Positions 24,012 through 31,385 of a DNA stretch of 40,833 nt are shown here, one piece after another. Each line of letters opens with the position of its first letter. Position 1 is the first letter of the stretch. Location of the stretch: the NCBI GenBank assembly GCA_022843045.1, contig JALHOJ010000036.1, positions 1 through 40,833 on the forward strand, in the 5' to 3' direction. The notes below the pieces were generated by a model. That model was not told the origin of the DNA. It did not search any database and saw only the letters and a program-made list of their open reading frames with translations. The position numbers were made by a program, and so were the translations under genes. This stretch comes from Phycisphaerales bacterium. GTDB taxonomy: Bacteria; Planctomycetota; Phycisphaerae; Phycisphaerales; UBA1924.

Positions 24012-24040
24012 AGGCACTCGTGAATTCGTGATTCGGCGTT
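24012..24040. repeat. ATTCGTGATTCGG-type short repeat
   Basis: GGCACTCGTGAATTCGTGAT followed by TCGGCGTT lies between the two amidohydrolase genes. It resembles the ATTCGGG stretches at 4773-4804 and 32379-32400 but is more diverged. Confidence 0.4.
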
Positions 24041-24073
24041 GGTGGGGTTGGGTGTGGTGGGTGAGGGTTGATT

Positions 24074-25360
24074 ATGAAGTGCATGGCTGTTGTGAGCGTT
24101 GCGATGTTGGTGGTGGTTGCCGGGTCTGCGAGTGCGCAGGTTGCGGTGCGGGCGAAGACGTTGTACACGATGGCTGGCGGGCCCATCACTGATGGCGTGG
24201 TGGTGGTTCGCGATGGGAAGATCGCGGCAGTCGGGCCGGCGAGCAGCACGCCTGTGCCTGAGGGGTTTCGCGTGATTGAGGCGGCGGCGGCGACGCCTGG
24301 GCTGATTGATGCGCGGTGCACGGTGGGCGTGTCGGGGGTTTTGAATCAGGTGCAGGATCAAGATCAGTTGGAGCGGAGCGGGCCGATTCAGCCGGAGCTT
24401 CGGGCGATCGACGCTTACAACCCGCAGGATCCGTTGGTGGAGTATCTGCGGAGCTACGGCATCACGACGGTGCAGACGGGGCATGCGCCGGGGCAGGTGG
24501 TGTCGGGACAACTGGCGATCGTGAAGACGGCGGGGAACACGGTGGAAGAGGCGGTGGTGGTTGCGGAGTCGGCGATTGCGGTGACGCTCTCGCCCATGGC
24601 GCAGCGCGGGGGCGGCCCGGGGACGCGAGCGAAGATGATCGCGATGATTCGGGATCAGTTTCTGAAGGCGCAGGCGTATCAGAAGAAGTTGGAGGAGGGG
24701 GAACGCGGAGCGGGGAACGGGGAGGTGGCCAAGGCGGACGACGCTGCTGCTGAGAAGAAGGACGCGAAGAAGAAGGAGCCGCCCGCGCGGGATCTGCGAT
24801 TGGAGGCGCTGGTGCGGGTGCTGGAGGGGAAGACGCCTCTGGTGGTCACGGCGAATCGGTCGCAGGACATAGCGAACGTGCTGCGGTTTGCAGAGGAGTT
24901 TGATATTCGCGTGATTCTGGACTCGGCGAGCGAGGCGTATCTGATCGTGGATCAGATCAAGGCGGCCAACGGTGGGAAGGGGTATGACGTGCTCGTGCAT
25001 CCGACGATGGCGCGGGCGGTGGGCGAGATGGAAAACAAGACGTTTGAGAACGCGGCGAAGCTGCGCGAGGCAGGGCTGCGGGTGGCGATCCAGGGCGGGT
25101 TTGAGTCGTATGTGCCCAAGGCGCGCGTGGTGTTGTTTGAGGCGGGCGTGGCGGCTGCGAACGGGCTGGGGCTTGAGGGCGCGCTGGCGTCGGTCACGAT
25201 TGACGCGGCCAAGATTCTGGGCGTGGAATCTCGGGTGGGGTCGCTGGAAGTGGGCAAGGACGCGGACATCGCGTTGTTTTCGGGGGACCCGTTTGAGTAC
25301 ACGACCACGTGCACGGGCGTCATCATCAACGGAAGGGTGACGGACGAGAAGGGACGCTGA
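24074..25360 (+). CDS. Secreted amidohydrolase-like protein lacking metal ligands (probable pseudoenzyme)
   Basis: The 428-residue protein has a signal peptide (residues 1-20, cut near GSASA-Q) and aligns with the product of 22572-23987 from end to end: TPGLIDARCTVG matches MPGLVDTHSHVG, VILDSASEA matches VVLHHTSEA, and GSLEVGKDADIALFSGDPFE matches the C-terminal strand. Every metal-binding residue seen in the partner is replaced (HxH by R-C-T at residues 81-83, HHHTH by VVTANR-like residues, HTDD by IQGGF). A Lys/Glu/Ala-rich insertion lies at about 200-235. It is 86 nt downstream of the active-looking gene, with GAGG before the ATG. A regulatory or structural partner in a heteromer is the simplest reading. 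Confidence 0.87.
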   Translation: MKCMAVVSVAMLVVVAGSASAQVAVRAKTLYTMAGGPITDGVVVVRDGKIAAVGPASSTPVPEGFRVIEAAAATPGLIDARCTVGVSGVLNQVQDQDQLERSGPIQPELRAIDAYNPQDPLVEYLRSYGITTVQTGHAPGQVVSGQLAIVKTAGNTVEEAVVVAESAIAVTLSPMAQRGGGPGTRAKMIAMIRDQFLKAQAYQKKLEEGERGAGNGEVAKADDAAAEKKDAKKKEPPARDLRLEALVRVLEGKTPLVVTANRSQDIANVLRFAEEFDIRVILDSASEAYLIVDQIKAANGGKGYDVLVHPTMARAVGEMENKTFENAAKLREAGLRVAIQGGFESYVPKARVVLFEAGVAAANGLGLEGALASVTIDAAKILGVESRVGSLEVGKDADIALFSGDPFEYTTTCTGVIINGRVTDEKGR

Positions 25361-25388
25361 CGCGGGTCGGTTCGATGTCGCAAAGCCA

Positions 25389-25412
25389 CGCGAGGCTCTT
25401 TCGAGCCTCGCG
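25389..25412. terminator. Bidirectional hairpin terminator
   Basis: CGCGAGGCTC pairs perfectly with GAGCCTCGCG over 10 bp across a TTTC loop. It lies 28 nt after the amidohydrolase-like gene and 70 nt before the end of the convergent S74 gene. No T-tract follows, so termination efficiency is uncertain. Confidence 0.6.
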
Positions 25413-25481
25413 GTAGCAGTTGCCTCCGGGTGTGGGTGCGACGCTTGGGAGCGTGGAGGCGAAGTCGCTTCCTCGTCGACT

Positions 25482-26951
25482 TCACTTCTGCAGGAGCTTC
25501 TCGAGGCGCTCGATCTTGGCTTCGAGGGCCTTGATCTGCTCGTCCTTCTCGGTGCGAAGGTCACGCAGGGCTTCGACCATGAGGGCGGTGGTGGCTCGTT
25601 CGGTGACGAACAAGTAGCCTTGCTTGTCCTGCTCAACCCAATCGGGGAAGACCTGCTGGACTTCCTGGGCGATGAGGCCCACTTGCTTGCCCGGGAGGGC
25701 GAGGTTGTGTTCGACTGCATCAGCGTTGTATTCAAAGGTGTAGCCGCGGAGCGTCAAGAGCTTGTCGAGGGTGCCTTGCATGGGCTGGATGTCATGCTTG
25801 AGGCGCTGGTCGCAGTAGGTGGACCAACTGCCCCCGCCGACCTTGGCGGCGGAGCCGTTCACCGCCAGATTGAAGCCCTGGGTGAGGCCGGTGTTGATGC
25901 CGACGGCGTTGCCGGTGTAGGTCAGGTTGGGGTTGTTGGGAGGATTGATCCATCCGCCTGCGTCGTCGATGCCGTCTGCGAAGCCGGTAGGTTTATTGGT
26001 GACGTTGTTCCAGGACACGCTGCCGGCGACCAGAGCCGTGCTGGCTTCGTATGCGGAGTTTGCGGATTGTGCGAGAGTGGCGTATTCGGCGGTTTGGGCG
26101 TGCCCGGCGTCTGTCGCTTGGTCGGCTCGCAGGGCTTGAATGGCGTGGGGCGTTGGCGCTAGACGCTGCCTTGGCGAGAGCACGACGTTGTTGGCTCCAC
26201 CGACGTCGGCGACTTCGATCTGAAGGTAGCGTTCTGTGCCATCAAAGTTCTCAGGCATGCCAGTCACGGTAAAGTCGAGGTTGGCGGTGAAGTAGCCGTT
26301 GGTGAATTCCAGCGACTGATACTCCATGGGCAGGCTGAGTCGCGATCCGATCTCGGTGCTGTCGGAGTGTGACCAGAGGGAGAAGCGGACCTGCTTGTAG
26401 CCCGTGATCGCTTCGCCGTTGGATTCGAGTCGGCCCTGGTAAGTGAACTCTTCGCGGAGGGGTTGGGGTGCGGGGGACATCTGCACTTCGAGGCGGTACG
26501 GATGATTTGGTCCGGGCGTCAGCAGGGAGGTGACGCGGATGTAATAGGTGCCCGCTGCGAGTGACTCCACGGCTGGGTGGTGCTGGGGGTCGATCTGCGA
26601 GCAGAGGCCCGGGGCCCCGATGATGTCATCGTTGTTGGCGATTTCCGTGCCGCCGCTGTTGAACAGGGCAACGATGGGATCGAAAGCGGGTTCGCAAACT
26701 CCGGGAGAAAGGCCGGTGACTTTGACGGTGAGGCGGCTGGTCTGCGTCAGGGTCATCCGGAAGAAGTCAACGTCAGTTTGCGCGGACATGGTGGCGAGGA
26801 TCACAGCAGAACTGGTTGCGTTTCCGTTCGCGGTGGCGATGGTGTTGTTGGGCTCGGATTCCTGGGCCAGTGCCGCGGGCGAGAGAAGGGCCAGGGGCAG
26901 CAGGCCACCCATCAGGGGCAGGACTCGGCGAAAGGTGCGACGACTGAACAT
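25482..26951 (-). CDS. Secreted PPC/S74-domain protein with Cys in place of the catalytic Ser
   Basis: The 489-residue protein has a signal peptide (residues 1-30, cut after PAALA-Q) and a pre-peptidase C-terminal (PPC) domain at about 32-158 (ESEPNNTIATA at its start, DVDFFRMTL, AGTYYIRVTS). The FTYQGRLESNG..LSPRQRL module shared with the protein at 11485-13479 follows (about 168-275), then a short beta region and a C-terminal Peptidase_S74 domain. The dyad position reads CDQRLKHDI: Cys380 stands where Ser is expected, with Lys385 kept. The protein ends in a coiled coil (residues 455-489). AGGAG lies 8 nt before the ATG at 26951. Surface-anchored trimer inferred; self-cleavage by Cys is possible but untested. 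Confidence 0.88.
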   Translation of the reverse strand: MFSRRTFRRVLPLMGGLLPLALLSPAALAQESEPNNTIATANGNATSSAVILATMSAQTDVDFFRMTLTQTSRLTVKVTGLSPGVCEPAFDPIVALFNSGGTEIANNDDIIGAPGLCSQIDPQHHPAVESLAAGTYYIRVTSLLTPGPNHPYRLEVQMSPAPQPLREEFTYQGRLESNGEAITGYKQVRFSLWSHSDSTEIGSRLSLPMEYQSLEFTNGYFTANLDFTVTGMPENFDGTERYLQIEVADVGGANNVVLSPRQRLAPTPHAIQALRADQATDAGHAQTAEYATLAQSANSAYEASTALVAGSVSWNNVTNKPTGFADGIDDAGGWINPPNNPNLTYTGNAVGINTGLTQGFNLAVNGSAAKVGGGSWSTYCDQRLKHDIQPMQGTLDKLLTLRGYTFEYNADAVEHNLALPGKQVGLIAQEVQQVFPDWVEQDKQGYLFVTERATTALMVEALRDLRTEKDEQIKALEAKIERLEKLLQK

Positions 26952-27338
26952 GGTCAACTCCTGGTCAGCATGAATGACTGGTGCGAACGCCCTCGCGCTT
27001 CACGTTTCGCGGGGCGGTGAATTGCTCGCGGAGCAGTGCGAAATCGCGGGACGGGGAGGCTGAAGATTGCGGGGGCGGGCTGGTGAATCGATGGAACTTC
27101 GGGGCGCTCGATTGGCATCGCCAATGGACTTTGATTGAGATTGGCGATGTGGATGGGTGTGAAGGCATTGAAAATCTCTTTGCAAAGTCCGCGATTTCCT
27201 GCTGGCGAAAAAACGAAGTTCCGATACACTGCGAATACACGCGTGCGACGCTGTGGCGTTGTCGCGTTCGTGTACGGCGTGATTTGTGTGCATTGACCGG
27301 GCTTTGGGGCGACTGCCCCACCCCCGCCGGAGGTATGG
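26952..27338. other. Divergent intergenic region with candidate operators
   Basis: No gene is supported in these 387 nt. A perfect palindrome ATTGGC-ATC-GCCAAT lies at 27111-27125 with a further ATTGGCGAT at about 27140. A putative plus-strand promoter is at 27202-27230. GGAGGT at 27329-27334 serves the DUF481-like gene. The region 27160-27240 is more AT-rich than its surroundings. Confidence 0.45.
27202..27230 (+). promoter_or_regulatory. Putative promoter of the DUF481-like gene
   Basis: CTGGCG (27202-27207) is followed after 17 nt by TACACT (27225-27230). The predicted leader is about 100 nt to the ATG at 27339. The local AT-rich context supports it. Confidence 0.35.
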
Positions 27339-28541
27339 ATGGCGTTTCGGGCGAGGAACATCGCCGGGACCATCGCCTTGGCCATCAGTTTGGCCGCCGG
27401 GACGCAGCGCGCCGTCGCTCAACAAACCAACCCTAACCCTAACCCCCCGGCCCCTAACACGCCGCCCACCCCCACTGCTCCGCCGCCGCCGAATGTGCCG
27501 GATGCGACTGGGCCATCGATCGTCGTGACGCTGACGTCGGGCGAAGTGATGAAGGGTGTGTTGATGGGCGTTGCCGGGGATGTGGTGATCGTCCGGCATC
27601 CGGTGCTGGGTGATTTGAAGATTCCGCGGATGGGGATTGCATCGTCGGAGCCGCCTCTGAGCGCGGTGCAGAGTCCGCCTGCTCAGACGGGACCTGCGCC
27701 GGAAGCGGTGCCTGCGCCGCTGCCGCCGCCCCCGCCGCCTGCCGAGCCCAAGCCTGAACCGAAGCCAGAGCCGGCGGCGGCTCCTGCTCCCCCACCGCCA
27801 CCTCCTCCGCCGCCGCCTGCGGAGTTTGTGCCGCCGAAGAATCCGTTGGAGGCGTTGTTCCACAAGGATGAGAAACCGTTCCTTGAAGGGTGGACGCGCA
27901 ACGTCGAGCTTGGCTTGAACGGCACGACGGGGCCGGTGGACGCGCAGAACTTCCGCGCGATCCTGACGCTCAATCGTTCGACGAAGCTGCAAGCGACGAA
28001 CGCGACGTTTGTGTACGCGTATGGCGAGAACAACTTTGGCACGACGCAGGATCGTTTCGAGATGAACGCTCGCAACGAGTGGCGATTTGGGGACTCGCCT
28101 TGGACGATGTGGGCGAGCACGCGGAACGAGAGCGACAACCTGCAGCGCTGGGACCAGCGGTTGTCCGCCGCGGCGGGGGCGGGGTATCGGTTGTACAAGG
28201 ATGAGGACCTGACGATCACTGGGCGCGTGGGCATCGGCCTGGCTCGCGAAATCAACGGGGAGAACGCGCTCTTGCCGGAGGTTGGGATCGGCGTGTTCAG
28301 TCTGGACTACAAGATTTCACCGAAGGCGAATCTGTACGCCAACAGCGAGTTCTATCCGAGCGGGAAGCATGTGGACTTTGACGATTTCCGCGCGGTGAAT
28401 CGGTTTGGGATCAACTGGCAGGTGGATCCGGAACTGAAGATGAACCTGCGGCTGGGCGTGGAGCATCGGCACGAGTCGAATGCGCCGGCGGGGCGAAACA
28501 ACGTGGTGGATTACTTCCTGGTGCTGGGGTTTGCGTTCTAG
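27339..28541 (+). CDS. DUF481-like outer-membrane beta-barrel protein with Pro-rich linker
   Basis: The 400-residue protein has a signal peptide (residues 1-27), a short N-terminal domain (57-100, SIVVTLTSGEVMKGVLMG, like the small beta domain before many planctomycete DUF481 proteins), then a long Pro/Ala/Glu linker (110-165). The C-terminal part (about 175-400) is a DUF481 (YdiY-type) domain with alternating strands such as NVELGLNGTTG and ARNEWRFGDSPW. The last residue is Phe in YFLVLGFAF, the usual end of an outer-membrane barrel recognised by the BAM complex. GGAGGT precedes the ATG by 4 nt. It stands alone and faces the cytochrome assembly gene across a GA/CT-rich hairpin. Channel or maintenance role is inferred only from the fold. 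Confidence 0.85.
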   Translation: MAFRARNIAGTIALAISLAAGTQRAVAQQTNPNPNPPAPNTPPTPTAPPPPNVPDATGPSIVVTLTSGEVMKGVLMGVAGDVVIVRHPVLGDLKIPRMGIASSEPPLSAVQSPPAQTGPAPEAVPAPLPPPPPPAEPKPEPKPEPAAAPAPPPPPPPPPPAEFVPPKNPLEALFHKDEKPFLEGWTRNVELGLNGTTGPVDAQNFRAILTLNRSTKLQATNATFVYAYGENNFGTTQDRFEMNARNEWRFGDSPWTMWASTRNESDNLQRWDQRLSAAAGAGYRLYKDEDLTITGRVGIGLAREINGENALLPEVGIGVFSLDYKISPKANLYANSEFYPSGKHVDFDDFRAVNRFGINWQVDPELKMNLRLGVEHRHESNAPAGRNNVVDYFLVLGFAF

Positions 28542-28542
28542 G

Positions 28543-28636
28543 GAGTAGAGAAAAGAGAATAGAGAATGGAGAGCGGGGCAGGCAGTTCGCGGCTCACCGC
28601 TCTCTGCTCACTTCTCTCTTTTCACTGGTCTCTCTT
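28543..28636. terminator. Long imperfect GA/CT-rich hairpin between convergent genes
   Basis: A GA-rich arm (28543-28576, ending GAGAGCGG) pairs imperfectly with a CT-rich arm (28597-28636, starting CCGCTCTCTGCTCAC) around a 20-nt loop. It fills the whole gap between the DUF481-like gene and the CcsA gene and could end transcription from both sides. Its purine/pyrimidine bias resembles the inner part of the repeat at 9131-9264. Confidence 0.55.
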
Positions 28637-28645
28637 CACTGCTGT

Positions 28646-30541
28646 TCACGCGTACGCGTGCAGGCCTGGCAGCAGCAGGTTGACGCCGAAGTACGTCCAG
28701 AGCATGATGATGAAGCCGGCGACGCTGAGCCAGGCGGTGGTGAGACCCTTGTCTCGCAGGCCGGCTCGGCGGACGTGGATCACGATGAGATACACGATCC
28801 AAGTGATCAGGGCCCAGGTTTCTTTCGGGTCAAAGGCCCACCAGCGGCCCCAGCTGTGATCGGCCCACCACGCGCCCAGCAGGATGCCCACGCCCAGGGT
28901 CCAGAAGGCCAGTTGGAGGACGATCATCGTGGCCTTGTCGAGGTCGGCGAGGGTTTTGAAGATCGTGGGTGCGGCGCTGCTGGTGGCGCGAGCGTCCTCG
29001 TCGGCAGAGTCGGCGATGGGCGTCAGGGCGGAGAGCACCGTCGTTGGCGCGGCGTTGGTCGCGTTGGTGGCGAGTGCGCCCTTGAACTTGGCGGCGTAGT
29101 GCGTGCCGAGGTAGAAGAGACTGGTGACGAAGCCCAAGGCGATCAGGCCGTAGCTGACGAGGACGATGGTGACGTGGTACTTGAGCAGGACGCTGGTGTT
29201 GAGGATCGCGGCTTCGCGCTCGATGAACTCGCCTGGGATTGCGGTCTGCGTCGCGGTGACGAGGACCATGAAGCCGACGGCGGCTGCCGCCGCGCCAAAG
29301 AGCCACTGGCGTCGGGCGATCATGAGGCCGATGGCGACGAGCACGGCGAAGAGCGAGATGCCGGTCATGCTCTCGAACTGGTTTTGGATGGCCCAGCGCT
29401 CGGCGATGAGGCCTCGGGCGATGAAGCCGGTGGCGTGCAGCACTGCGCCGGCGATGAGCAGGGCGGTGCCCAGCCACGCGAGGGACTTGCGGCCCGTGCC
29501 GAAGGCGAGCAGCAGGGCGACGAGCGAGAAGGCATAGACGACCCAGCCCCATTCGAAGGCGTTGAGCTTGTTGTAGAAGAGTTCGAGGCTGCGGCGGGTG
29601 GTGGGATAGACCTCGGCGTTGAGCTTGGGCAGTTCGCTTGCGAGGGTCACGATGGCGGCATTGGTTTTGGAGACGTCCATGGCACGCCAGGCCTCGCCCA
29701 GTTCCAGCGCGGCTTTGCGGACGGGGTGGTCGGCGGAGAGCGTTGAGATGTGCTTCCAGGGCAGGTCGTGGCGCTCGGGGGCGACCAGTTCGAAGTTCGC
29801 CGCGCTGTCGGCGAAGATGATGAGGCTGTTCTCGGTGCGGTTGAGGGCGTCCAAGTACTGCTGCTCGCCCATGTGGGTCTGGCGGATGACGCTGGACCAG
29901 CGGTCGACCATGAAGGGAGCGACGCGGCCCAGGCGGAGCCAGGCTTCCTGCTTGTCGGCGTTCTGCGGGTTGTCGCGGAGGGGGAACTGGTTTTCGAGGA
30001 TCTCGCGGCGGAGGGGGAGGTATGTGACGCCGATGAGGGGCTTGTCGAGGTAGAAGATCGGATCGATGGTGAGGTCCATCAACGTGAAGAGCGGGTCGAA
30101 GGCGAGTTTGGGGGTGGTCTGGGCTTGTGCGCCGCTGGTCTTGCCTGTAGGTTGGCCTTCGTCGAGATGCACCTGCTCGGCGGTCTTGAAGGACTCGGGG
30201 AGTTGGAACTTCTTGCGGCCGCTGATGCGCTCGATGGTTTCCTTCGCGAGGGTTTCCATGACCTTCACGCGGCCGTTGTGAAAGACAGCGAGGCCGCGGA
30301 GGGGCTCGAGATCGAGTTGCTTGGCGAACTCGTACTTCTTGATGGGATCGGTGAACTGCCACTGCTCGCCGGGAGCAGGCGCGGCGACCTTACCGAAGGG
30401 AGAGGCGAGGTCCTTGTTCTCTTCGGAGACGGCTTGGGTTTGTGGATGGGCGTTGCCAGCGGGGGCGGGCGGCTGTGCGAACGCGCTCAGGCACACGAGG
30501 AGCGTGGCGAGCAGGGAGAGCGAGATGGTGGAGAGTTTCAT
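28646..30541 (-). CDS. ccsA: Cytochrome c assembly protein, CcsA type (CcsBA-like)
   Basis: The 631-residue protein has a signal/anchor (residues 1-22), a long periplasmic part (about 25-330) whose GLAVFHNGRVKVMETLA segment resembles the N-terminal half of CcsBA/ResB-C fusions in Bacteroidota and Planctomycetota, and then about eight membrane helices. The haem-handling WWD domain is WADHSWGRWWAFDPKETW (from residue 559), with conserved periplasmic histidines nearby. It would export haem and attach it to c-type apocytochromes (system II). No separate ResB gene is adjacent. The start has TAGGT about 7 nt upstream. A glycine-zipper lipoprotein gene lies 180 nt upstream on the same strand. Confidence 0.9.
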   Translation of the reverse strand: MKLSTISLSLLATLLVCLSAFAQPPAPAGNAHPQTQAVSEENKDLASPFGKVAAPAPGEQWQFTDPIKKYEFAKQLDLEPLRGLAVFHNGRVKVMETLAKETIERISGRKKFQLPESFKTAEQVHLDEGQPTGKTSGAQAQTTPKLAFDPLFTLMDLTIDPIFYLDKPLIGVTYLPLRREILENQFPLRDNPQNADKQEAWLRLGRVAPFMVDRWSSVIRQTHMGEQQYLDALNRTENSLIIFADSAANFELVAPERHDLPWKHISTLSADHPVRKAALELGEAWRAMDVSKTNAAIVTLASELPKLNAEVYPTTRRSLELFYNKLNAFEWGWVVYAFSLVALLLAFGTGRKSLAWLGTALLIAGAVLHATGFIARGLIAERWAIQNQFESMTGISLFAVLVAIGLMIARRQWLFGAAAAAVGFMVLVTATQTAIPGEFIEREAAILNTSVLLKYHVTIVLVSYGLIALGFVTSLFYLGTHYAAKFKGALATNATNAAPTTVLSALTPIADSADEDARATSSAAPTIFKTLADLDKATMIVLQLAFWTLGVGILLGAWWADHSWGRWWAFDPKETWALITWIVYLIVIHVRRAGLRDKGLTTAWLSVAGFIIMLWTYFGVNLLLPGLHAYA

Positions 30542-30721
30542 GGGCGACCTACCGCGGGCGATTCCTTTCGCGGGGAAGTTTATCGGCGCTGGGAGCGGAG
30601 CGAGAAGCGATCCGCCACATTGCGGGAAAGCCCCGGCGGCTTGCTTCGAAGTCAGATGCGCGCGAAAAAGCCGCGCGCAGGACGCACGGCTTCGTCGTGG
30701 TCGTTTGGATTTCGAGCGAGA

Positions 30722-30982
30722 TCAGTATCCGGCGTTGCGGCGGTTTTGGTCGCCCAGGACCAGGCCGCCCAGGCCCCCGATGATCGCGCCGGCGGCGGCG
30801 CCTTTGCCCATGTCGCCTGAGAGGCTGCCGATGCCCATGCCGGCGAGGGCGCCCAAGGCTGCGCCGCTCATGGCGCCTTCTTGGGCGTTATTGCAGCCGG
30901 TGAGGCTGGTGGCGAGCAGGCCCGCGGCGGCGAGGGCGGCGAGGCGGCGGGTGTGGGTGCGGATGGTGGCGCGGGTGGTCAT
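30722..30982 (-). CDS. Small glycine-zipper lipoprotein
   Basis: The 86-residue protein has a basic N-terminus, a hydrophobic segment and a lipobox LTGC (Cys at about residue 30), so it should be lipid-anchored. The mature part contains repeated GxxxG-type spacing (GAALGALAGMGIGSLSG and GAIIGGLGGLVLG), the glycine-zipper pattern of SlyB/Omp-type lipoproteins that pack against membranes, and it ends in QNRRNAGY. AAGGAG lies 7 nt before the ATG at 30982, so a longer start at 31099 is rejected. A promoter-like site overlapping a perfect palindrome lies about 100 nt upstream. An envelope-stress or structural role is possible but not shown. Confidence 0.82.
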   Translation of the reverse strand: MTTRATIRTHTRRLAALAAAGLLATSLTGCNNAQEGAMSGAALGALAGMGIGSLSGDMGKGAAAGAIIGGLGGLVLGDQNRRNAGY

Positions 30983-31083
30983 GGCAGTCTCCTTCGATCG
31001 TGCGGGCGGCTTGTGATTGGGGCCTGCCCAGTTTGTGTGCGTGCTGCGCTGGTATCGGTCTAGCCAGCGAAGCGAGTGTATCC

Positions 31084-31107
31084 GTAAGTTTGGACGCACA
31101 AACTTAC
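31084..31107. promoter_or_regulatory. Candidate operator: 8-bp perfect palindrome near the lipoprotein promoter
   Basis: GTAAGTTT and AAACTTAC face each other across 8 nt. On the minus strand the right arm runs into CGGATACACT, whose TACACT could be a -10 box with a TTGTG-like -35 inside the palindrome. A repressor bound here would block the lipoprotein promoter. The AT-rich arms stand out from the GC-rich surroundings. Confidence 0.45.
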
Positions 31108-31254
31108 GCGGGGTTGCGAGTTTGGTTTCGGAAATTTGGGGTGGTTTGGGTGGTGTGAGGGTGATGTGGGCAGGGAGATCTTGGGCTGTTCGGGATCAAG
31201 ACTGGACAAGGGTTCCTTCGCCCCTGCCGGGGCGACTTCTGTTCGCGTCCTTTT

Positions 31255-31308
31255 CCACGGGTTGCGCTTCGCTTCACCCGTGGCTACAGACCGGCGGCCC
31301 TTCGGGCC
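31255..31308. repeat. CCACGGGT/ACCCGTGG hairpin repeat with GGCCCTTCGGGCC tail
   Basis: A perfect 8-bp stem (31255-31262 with 31276-31283, 13-nt loop) is followed by CTACAGACCGGC and the hairpin GGCCC-TTC-GGGCC (31296-31308). It is the most complete copy of the type also seen at 10552-10601 and, partly, at 21873-21909. Confidence 0.7.
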
Positions 31309-31385
31309 TTAGAAGGCGGCGGCGCACTACACGAGGAGGCGAGAGAGGATGGAGAAGCGTGCTTGTAGCGGGATACCTTCAGGGC

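Larger units (their letters stand above)
30983..31385. other. Intergenic region with palindrome and hairpin repeats
   Basis: No gene is supported in these 403 nt between the minus-strand lipoprotein and the plus-strand CoA transferase. It holds an 8-bp palindrome (31084-31107), a hairpin CGCCCC-TGCC-GGGGCG (31219-31234) and a CCACGGGT-type repeat with a GGCCC-TTC-GGGCC hairpin (31255-31308). AGGG at about 31381 precedes the CoA-transferase ATG. Confidence 0.5.

Noticed and set aside
27427..27447. Telomere-like CCCTAA repeats
   Set aside because: They encode the Asn-Pro repeats just after the signal peptide of the DUF481-like protein and are in frame; low-complexity coding sequence is enough to explain them.
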